Shown piece after piece: positions 6,976 to 13,169 of a stretch of DNA of 13,169 bases. The notes under the pieces are model-generated. The model saw only the letters and a list, made by a program, of their open reading frames with translations. It did not search any database and was not told the origin of the DNA. The stretch lies in NCBI GenBank assembly GCA_030374735.1, contig JASCIV010000737.1, positions 1 through 13,169 on the forward strand, in the 5' to 3' direction. Position 1 is the first letter of the stretch. The number at the start of each line of letters is the position of its first letter. The position numbers and the translations under genes are program-made. The DNA comes from Gracilaria caudata. Taxonomy: Eukaryota; Rhodophyta; Florideophyceae; Gracilariales; Gracilariaceae.

Positions 6976-9320
6976 TCTCCACAAGAGAATTTATGTTTCA
7001 TGAAAATGCAATTTGAAATAGATAGTTTACCTCATAGCCTTATTCTTGTAACATTTTCTACATTTGACGAGAGTCAATGAAGTAAAAGCTCATTGACGTG
7101 CATATGAAAGAAACGGTATTCAAATTTTCCGTGGGCCTATGGATTTCCAACCGTATCAGAAAAACTGTTTAGGGCCGACGATCTACATTTTATTTCGCGT
7201 GGGAGAATGTTCTCATTCTTTTCGCAAACTCCTTGTGAAAACGAGAACATGAAGAAGAGCAGCAATCGATTTTGTTCTGTTCCGCATATATACTACTACT
7301 TGGATTTGTTTGACTACACCAGTATAAGAAATATGAACCGTTCCACTTATACTGAAATGAATAGCAGATGGAGTAAAGTGTTGTTGTCCTTCATAACACC
7401 TCAATTTCAACACAGAAGTTAATTTCTCTTAACTTGGCTTCAAACGTCATCTTTCGTTACATTGGAAAAGAATATTTAAGTTCTAGTTTTCCGAAACGAA
7501 AAAGTGCGGTAAAACATCAATAATAATTTGTTCCGCACATTCTTCTTAGAATCAGTGGTTCGTTCCTAACGTCCTCCAATTGTAGACTGTACCGAGAAGA
7601 CACCATTACGATTCATACTCAATATCATTTTAACCGTTGGGTTCCGACGGATAGAAAAGGTCAGCTTTCTTGTTCTATTTTATTTTTCTTTTGTGCTCTT
7701 TATGTCCAAGGTATTTTCCAAAAAGGCTCGGGAAGAAACGAGCTCGCCCAGAAGATTTCCACCTTGAAGCTGTTAATTGCCCTCCGTTCCTGGTTTCTCG
7801 TACCCATTTTGACACAGGTAGGGGATGGGGACCATCAAAAAAATACTTGCGACACCCATAGGTGTGTTTCACTTTGTTGTCCTCCATTCCCAATTAAAAT
7901 GGCACACTGTCTGTAAGAGGCACAAAGTCATCCCTTTCGTTCTCATTCTGCTTCTCAATAGTTTCTGTGGCGACGACAACTCGTCAATTCATACTGCCAT
8001 GTCGTCCTGGCTGGCTTTATCTTTCATAACTTACTTTTTTTGGTGCAAGTTCTTAGTTGCTTTTTTCTGTTGGTACGATGACGAAATCCTTACTCTCGTG
8101 GTCGAATTGCCTCTTTCTTCGGTTCAGATGTTTTCATTCTTTTGCGAAAGTGCTCCAACATCTGTTCTTACCTTTCTCTCATAAGTCTCCCAAAAGAAGT
8201 CTCAACCGATTCGTCAAGAAATGCATTTTAGTCGTCTGAGTTCAAGATATCGAGATATGGAGATGTACATTTTAGGTAGTAAGCACATCCCAATTATGTT
8301 CGCACGTGCTGCTCTACTTACATTCTAGTGAAGGTTAAGCGAAACATCTTTGATTCGAATAGAGATGACCCATGAGTACTATATCGCACATACGGTGAAT
8401 GTAAAGTTTAGGGACATCACTAAGCAAAGCTTCGTTCACCATCGAAATAATACAAGGGCTAAACCAGGGCAACCTATGCACGAAGGGAGTTCATTCTATG
8501 CGCCTCATCTTCATGGAATGTAGATCTTCGAAATAATTAAGTGGCCTGATGATGTCAGAGAAAAGCCCCATAAACCTTCGGCACACTAATCAGGGGGACA
8601 TCCAACGTATCTTAGACTGCTCTGCAAGTTATTCTACTCTTGAAGCATACTCACTTTACCCTTCTCTTTTGTTTTACTCGTATTTCTCAAACAACTTCCA
8701 CGATACATCTACCATCTCTTTTCTTCTATTTGAGTTGTTTCACTCCTTCTCTGTGTACAACAAGACGTTTCTTTGCTTCATGTCACATTTGTACGTCGGC
8801 GAAACTCTGCTAAGTTCACACATATAGGCATTTCAGTGGTGTAGATCGTAGTGGTTCCCAAACCCTAGATATCTCATCAAGTGCGTTCGTAAGCTATAGT
8901 TTTCATGAAAAGAAAGTACTTCATCACGAAATATCACCAAATGCACGTCATGAACGTGGTATTTGTGTTACGTTTATTACACAGAACTAACCATATATGA
9001 GATATTTTAAAATTCGGAGTGATTTTCTCATATCCCATGTGGTAGCCTTCCGCTGCGAGGCTTCCGTTATTAACTTCGAACACTTCCCCAGGCGGAAGTA
9101 TTGTTCATTAACATTTCAGTACAAAACCTGTACGTACGCTATTTTCTCTCCCTTCTAAATAGGTTTTCGTTAGCACTTGCACTGGATATTTTCCTAATTT
9201 TCTCATGTCAAGGGATGATCTGTGAATTTTGGATGCGCTCCGATCTTGCAGCAACTGAGCAACAACACCTGCTTCAATACATGATCTATGTATATGAAAG
9301 GCCCGTGGCGTTATTTTCTG
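6976..9320. other. Long AT-rich stretch without a supported gene
   Basis: About 2.3 kb with frequent stops on both strands. Short frames exist (7207-7422 +, 7825-8184 +, 8549-8827 +, 9101-9325 +), but their products are rich in Phe, Leu, Ser and Tyr because the + strand is pyrimidine-rich, not because of recognisable domains. The pyrimidine bias is strongest around 7660-8240 and 8620-8790. On the minus strand those zones read as Lys/Glu-rich text broken by many stops, so they could be very old coding remnants. I see no terminal repeats or transposase motifs. Confidence 0.45.
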
Positions 9321-9321
9321 A

Positions 9322-9492
9322 ATAAAGCAAACTGCGGAATGCGATGAATATGACCACCAAGAGCGAGAGTTTGGAAGAGAAGAAAACGATTCAGATGTAG
9401 CAAAAGATTTTGAGTATTTCCGCCGCTCGACGCAGACATACGGAATAATGACAGCGCATAAGAAGCTTCCCAGCGAAAACTCGTGCAAATAA
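9322..9492 (+). other. Short acidic coding-like segment
   Basis: A frame of 56 sense codons between stops reads ECDEYDHQEREFGREENDSD and DFEYFRRSTQTYG, ending at TAA 9490-9492. It has no ATG at its beginning. The acidic, charged composition differs from the AT-driven products around it, and it lies 110 bp before the helicase remnant on the same strand. It could be a remnant of a disordered protein region. No family is recognised. Confidence 0.2.
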
Positions 9493-9598
9493 ATTGAACT
9501 CGATTTTCATACGATTTTCAATCCTTGGCCTGTCTACTCTCATTAGGCCAAGTCAAGCGTCACTGAATGTTCAATGCATCAAAATCGAACGAGAATAT

Positions 9599-10110
9599 AC
9601 TGAAATCAATTTTTCTAAAACATTTAATGCATTGAAGATGCCTTGAACATCTATGAAAAATAGTCGAGATACAGAAATGTCAATGAGGATTCTATGACGG
9701 AAAGTTTTGCCTGGGCTTTCAGAAGTGTGGTCATTCATAAAGACCCGTCGGAAGTCGAAATGATTGTTTCCTTGCCACAGGGAAGCAAGTTCGATTGTAT
9801 TTGACATTTTCCAAGTTACGGCCACGAATGTCTCTTCTCCACATACATGGAAACATGAAAGCAGCTGATGGGAACAGATATGTATGGTGTTTTCTGTCGT
9901 ACAAAGTATGCAGTGCTTTTTGCTACTGATGTGGCCATTCGAGGCCTGGACTTCCCAGATATGGAATGGGTTATCTAGGTAGACTGTCCTGACGATGTGG
10001 GAATCTACATTTATCGTGTAGTCAGACCTACCGGGTTCAGAGCATAAGGCATGCTATGCTCTTCATTACCGAAAGAACTGAAGAGACTTTTCAGGGGCGC
10101 AAGGGCTGAA
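9599..10110 (+). pseudogene. DDX10/Dbp4 DEAD-box RNA helicase, C-terminal helicase-lobe remnant
   Basis: Pieces of the second RecA-like lobe follow in the right order in three frames. 9701-9763 reads LSEVWSFIKTRRKSK then TGA. 9762-9860 reads CFLATGKQVRLYLTFSKL and LRPRMSLLHIHGNMK (motif IV region). 9859-9978 reads VFCRTKYAVLFATDV and ATDVAIRGLDFP (motif V). The frame continues past TAG 9976-9978 as VDCPDDVGIYIYR and RVVRPTG, a damaged motif VI (family HRxGRTxR), then TAA at 10045 and SSLPKELKRLF. LFATD.A.RGLDFP..(D/E)W followed by DCP(E/D)D is diagnostic of the DDX10/Dbp4 branch, which acts in small-subunit rRNA processing in the nucleolus. The earlier piece at 9599-9643 (INFSKTFNAL) is only a weak match to the helix after the DEAD motif. 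Motifs Q, I and II are absent. It is not functional. Confidence 0.82.
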
Positions 10111-10194
10111 GACGAGAACGATTTTGGGAGGGGAGAGGAGATAAGGGGATGTTTTTCGAACTCGAACAGCACGCTAGCGAAGGAGAAATAGATG

Positions 10195-11650
10195 AACCAA
10201 ACGAGAGTGGTTTCGTATGAGGTTTCCCAAATTATCACCCATTGTCGAGATGTTCCGGAAGTATCAGAATTGTTTAATATCGGTGCTAAGTACTGTATTG
10301 GGAGTATCCTTGCTTCGTCTACTTCTGGTTTGCTCGATGAGTATCTTAATATCGAGAAGAGTTTTGCTCGAAGGAGAGGAGGTGCCGCAGATGCGCTGTT
10401 CGGGATTCTTAAAGAAAACCAGAAGGACTTGTCCTCAATCGTCGAGTTAGCCGTATTTCATATTCGTCTTAAGGAAAAGAACGTTTCGCTGATCGACGTT
10501 CTTGACATGTTGTCGAAACTAGCATTATCCGGCGTATTATCGGACGGGAAAGCGCGAGCATGTGAGTTAAAGGCTCATCGGCATCAGCTCAGTCAGCTAT
10601 GTGCAATAGAATGTTGCTCTGCGAGCCAGGAGTCAGAACTATTGTGGCCAATTTAGGACTTCCGCAATTTCACCAGCGCAAAACTACCATTGAGAACATG
10701 TTGGAAACAATTGTTCGAACACCATCGAAGAGGGCAGAAGAAAAGATCGAATGGGTCGCTCGACTCAGCGAATCGGTACTCGATTTCTTGGTATCATTTA
10801 TCAGTCCGTCCGAAAACGCTGTTGTTTCATCTGCTGTACGAAGCGTTTCGACTCAAGTATACTTGCTGAGGTCTTACCGTGCATATGACGTGAATAACTG
10901 AAGTTGTTCTGTTACGATAGCTCTCACACAAATACAACGCTAACTGCTGGGTGGAAATTCAGGTTCTAACAGCCAGAAGATAGTGGAACAACTTTTCTTT
11001 CAATGAACGGTGTAAGAAGACCTTGTGCACATGTTTCTCGCGAAGTGAAGTCCTTCGACTCGGCTGACAATCTTTTACAAGAGATGGATGGTACGTCTAC
11101 AGAGCTCGACGATGAGCCATTCCGGGACGGTAGACTCGTCTGCTTTCAAGTTTGGCCTTCAATGGAAGCAGAATTTAATTCCATACTGGACATATGTGCT
11201 GGAGAACACACATCGTCTTCGATGAGAAATGTTAACGTGTTGGCAATCTTGTTGCGTTCGGATTTTAATGCCCCGCCAGTCACAGGAAATTGCGGAGCGG
11301 AATCTCGGAAAATGAGCCATGCCAAGAAGAGTTTCGACGCAGAGCGTGATCCGTTTCTAGTAGAAAAACTTGGTCCGCAAGTCATTATCCACCTTCTGCC
11401 GCGCAAAACTATCTCGACTGGATGACACAGCAAAGGCTGGATTCAAAGCCGCTACTTTTATTGTCAATCCGGGTTCCTCAAGTGAATCTCTGACGTACCC
11501 TGCATTCTTTACCCTCAGAGTTCGAAACAAAGTTTATGAAGACCAAATATACCGCCACATTGATCCACCTATGGCATATTAGTTAGAGTTATCCAGGTTT
11601 TCGATTTTCTGGGTATCCTAATCGCTCGGTTCATGTGTTCTTTGTGCAAG
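10195..11650 (+). pseudogene. Acetyl-CoA carboxylase central region, first part, frameshifted
   Basis: The sense text follows the eukaryotic ACC central (regulatory) region in order. 10195-10620 has LLDEYLNIEKSF and ILKENQKDLSSIVELAVFH, matching the family's RYLxVE and REQxKxDxxxVLDxxxSH. A shift near 10615 leads to GLPQFHQRKTTIENMLE and the VYLLRSYRAYDV end (family YVRRxYxAYEL) at 10890. Another shift gives AGWKFRF, a TAA at 10967-10969, and NVNVLAILLRSDF at about 11231 (family EPIxVLNIxI). A further shift gives GFKAATFIV and YRHIDPPMAY (11550-11579; family IYRHLEPALAF). TAG at 11580-11582 stands where the family has Gln of QLELNR, then LELSRF, TAA at 11619 and SVHVFFVQER in another frame. 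ACC makes malonyl-CoA; the biotin carboxylase and biotin carrier domains that should precede are absent. At least four frame changes and three stops show that it is dead. Confidence 0.88.
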
Positions 11651-12262
11651 AAAGATGGTTATCTCGCAGAAAGAAGAGTTCAGATTCGATATCGTTTGGA
11701 AAGAAGCCACCAATTGGGGATACTCAAGGTTTAGAGCAAGGCAAGGGTTCCAACGGCATAGATTTTCCAGAAGGACCAAACACGCCCTGCGCAAGTCTAT
11801 TGAAGTCGAAAGAGAAAGAGCCCGTGAAAAGAGAGCCCAACCCCAAGAAACAGGACAATAGTTTCCAACAAGTAAGATTTCATGTGGAGCGAGGGGAGAA
11901 TTTCCATCTATTCTTCGGTTGACGAAAACATCACACCGCCACATGGGTATTCGATGGTACGTCAACGAATTCCCAGCAAACCCAACTGAAACTCAGAATA
12001 TTCTTGAAAGTGAGTACTGGAGGTATGAAAGGCTGAAAGTACTGTTTGGAATGGAAGAATGGTCGCCAACTGAGAAGAAGGAGGCGACCGATATACTTGA
12101 AATGTTAGAAGAGAAACTGATGTGGCGCCCTAGATGTATGGGAAACAGTAGACTGTAGTCGACTAGTGTAGTGAATCACATGAACATGTTACTATGCCGC
12201 TATACATGGGACATTGAGAGCACTATAAATAAACTGCATTTGATTAAAAACAAAAGCGTGAA
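11651..12262 (+). mobile_element. About 610 bp of foreign coding-like DNA inserted in the ACC remnant
   Basis: In ACC, QLELNR...HxYxA is followed after only a few dozen residues by the RFFIRAxIR motif. Here the two are separated by about 610 bp with no ACC similarity. The insert has two coding-like zones. One (11660-11920) reads FGKKPPIGDTQG and KSKEKEPVKREPNPKKQ, a Lys/Pro-rich disordered type. The other (11940-12130) reads WYVNEFPANPTETQN, SEYWRYERLKVLFGMEEWS and EKKEATDILEMLEEKL, a charged helical protein. I recognise neither. No terminal inverted repeats or target duplication are evident by eye, so this may be a captured gene fragment or filler rather than a transposon. A lineage-specific loop in this ACC is the alternative; the internal stops at 11862, 11922 and 12156 argue against it as one intact insert. 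Confidence 0.4.
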
Positions 12263-12870
12263 GTGGATTCCCGAATCTTTTTCAGAGCTGTCATTCGCCA
12301 AGCTGACGTACTCTCAAGCCCCAATAATGTGCGATCGTTTCAATGCTGGAAGCAAAAAGGACATTCATAGAAGCCTTGGATGCTATAGAAGTGGCAAATT
12401 GTGACAGAAGATTCCGGAGAACTGATTTCAATCATATCTTCTTGAACATTGTACCATCAGTTGAGATAGACATCGAAGATGTAGAGGCATTTTGCAGGCG
12501 CATCTTCCAAAGATAGGCCAACCGATGTTGGAGTCTTCGAGTTTTCGCAGTCGAAATCATGGTACCCGCACTTGTTGCGAAAGACGCATCGGCTTCTGTA
12601 AATCCTCTGCGGTTCCTACTATTTAACTCTACAGGTCATATTTTGAGAGTGCAGATCTTCTTTGAAGCTGTAGATCCGAATACAGGAGATGAAATGTTCC
12701 TCACGGTTTCGATTGAAAGCCCTAGTTCATTAAACGGCTCGCTCATGTGAGAACCATCTCTTATCATGGATCGTATCCAGAGAAGAAGAGTAGTAGCGCC
12801 AGCCATGGAAAACACCTACGTGTACGACATTATGAATATATTCACTAAGAAGCTGTTAGAGGTTGATCTT
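12263..12870 (+). pseudogene. Acetyl-CoA carboxylase central region, second part
   Basis: ACC similarity resumes at 12263 with VDSRIFFRAVIRQADVLSSP (family DxRFFxRAxIRxxD). It shifts frame near 12340 to IEALDAIEVANCDRR, then RRTDFNHIFLNIVPSVEID at 12421 (family RTDCNHIFLNFVPTVxxD). One frame then holds to the end with only two stops: TAG 12514-12516 (in the RYGxRLW equivalent) and TGA 12748-12750. It includes NPLRFLLFNSTGHILRVQIF, FEAVDPNTGDEMF (family PIRLFxTNESGYYLDISLYKEVTD) and ENTYVYDIMNIF at 12808 (family TTYVYDFPEMF). In ACC the TYVYDFPEMF motif leads into the carboxyltransferase domain, but that similarity is lost after about 12870. The order and spacing of motifs fit a gene copied or truncated before the catalytic domain, then mutated. 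Confidence 0.88.
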
Positions 12871-13169
12871 GTGATGTCATTGAAAACCAAAAGTGCTGGA
12901 GAGCATGGGCTCTTTTGGAAGGGTCCGTTGGAAAAGCTCATATGCGCCTCTGTGCAAAGTCAACGTGAAACGGGCTTCTGATTGGCTACTGCAAAGGCTC
13001 ATATGCAATGTGGTGTTTACAAGCGTTCGGTGGTAAGGGTTTGCTTTCGGTGTACACGTGTTTAGCTGACATACTACGGATGCTGTACAGGAGGCACAGG
13101 TATGTACGTGGACATATGGGACAACTGGTATAGCTTGGGCACTATGGTGAGAAGGATGAGCATTGCTGT
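12871..13169. other. End of window, unrecognised
   Basis: The ACC frame stays open to a TGA at 12979-12981 (SAGEHGLFWKGPLEKLICAS) but no longer matches ACC, which should enter its carboxyltransferase domain here. The 10-mer GCTCATATGC occurs at 12936-12945 and again at 12997-13006. In two frames these give LEKLICASV and LQRLICNVV, possibly a decayed short duplication. From 13010 to the end I see no supported gene, RNA or repeat. Confidence 0.4.

Noticed and set aside
7207..8145. Possible duplicated sequence: ATGTTCTCATTCTTTT at 7207 and ATGTTTTCATTCTTTT at 8128
   Set aside because: Similarity is about 16 bases with one mismatch and does not extend to the flanks; in T-rich DNA this can arise by chance.
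7825..8184. 119-codon + frame with apparent membrane segments
   Set aside because: The hydrophobic text follows from the pyrimidine-rich strand; there is no conserved motif, and it lies amid stop-rich DNA.
8549..8827. 92-codon + frame rich in Ser, Phe and Tyr
   Set aside because: Same composition effect; no recognisable domain and no coding-like context.
1..13169. CRISPR array, bacterial operon or phage-type system
   Set aside because: No regularly spaced repeats, no ribosome-binding-site-led gene strings, and the recognisable proteins are strictly eukaryotic in domain layout.

Overview
This is nuclear DNA of a eukaryote. It carries recognisable pieces of three large eukaryote-specific proteins: the UBR4/BIG E3 ubiquitin ligase, the DDX10/Dbp4 ribosome-biogenesis helicase, and the multidomain acetyl-CoA carboxylase. 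It also has two C2H2 zinc-finger genes. I see no operons, no Shine-Dalgarno-led gene strings, and no rRNA or tRNA genes. The long pieces read without obvious introns, which suggests an intron-poor lineage; a red alga would fit, but that is a guess. All recognisable conserved genes are broken by stops and frame changes and are only internal fragments of their families. The window therefore looks like a gene graveyard rather than a working gene cluster.

Layout. 1-759 (+) is a UBR4/BIG fragment with a stop in its most conserved motif. It runs straight into 760-1231 (+), an unrecognised helical protein piece in two frames. 1232-1842 has no gene. 1843-3049 (-) is a GC-rich, proline-rich C2H2 zinc-finger gene with a frame break, an amber codon inside one finger and a lost Cys in the next. 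3050-4243 is GC-rich with at most one weak ORF (3926-4243, -). From about 4244 to 9560 the DNA is AT-rich and mostly empty. The exceptions are a decayed gene piece with intron-like signals (5629-6041), a hairpin cluster (6197-6264) and one intact short gene for a three-finger protein (6463-6975, +). 9599-10110 (+) is a DDX10/Dbp4 helicase remnant. It is followed within about 85 bp by a remnant of the central region of acetyl-CoA carboxylase (10195-11650 and 12263-12870, +), itself interrupted by about 610 bp of unrelated coding-like DNA. 12871-13169 is not recognised.

The genes do not form a pathway. What unites the window is structure: pieces of unrelated genes, mostly on the + strand, butted together at abrupt joins (about 760, 10150, 11650 and 12262) and embedded in AT-rich DNA next to a GC-rich island. 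This could come from fragment capture by a transposon, filler DNA at repaired breaks, or insertion and decay of duplicated segments. A poor assembly could explain some frame changes, but not the missing domains or the substitution-type stops.
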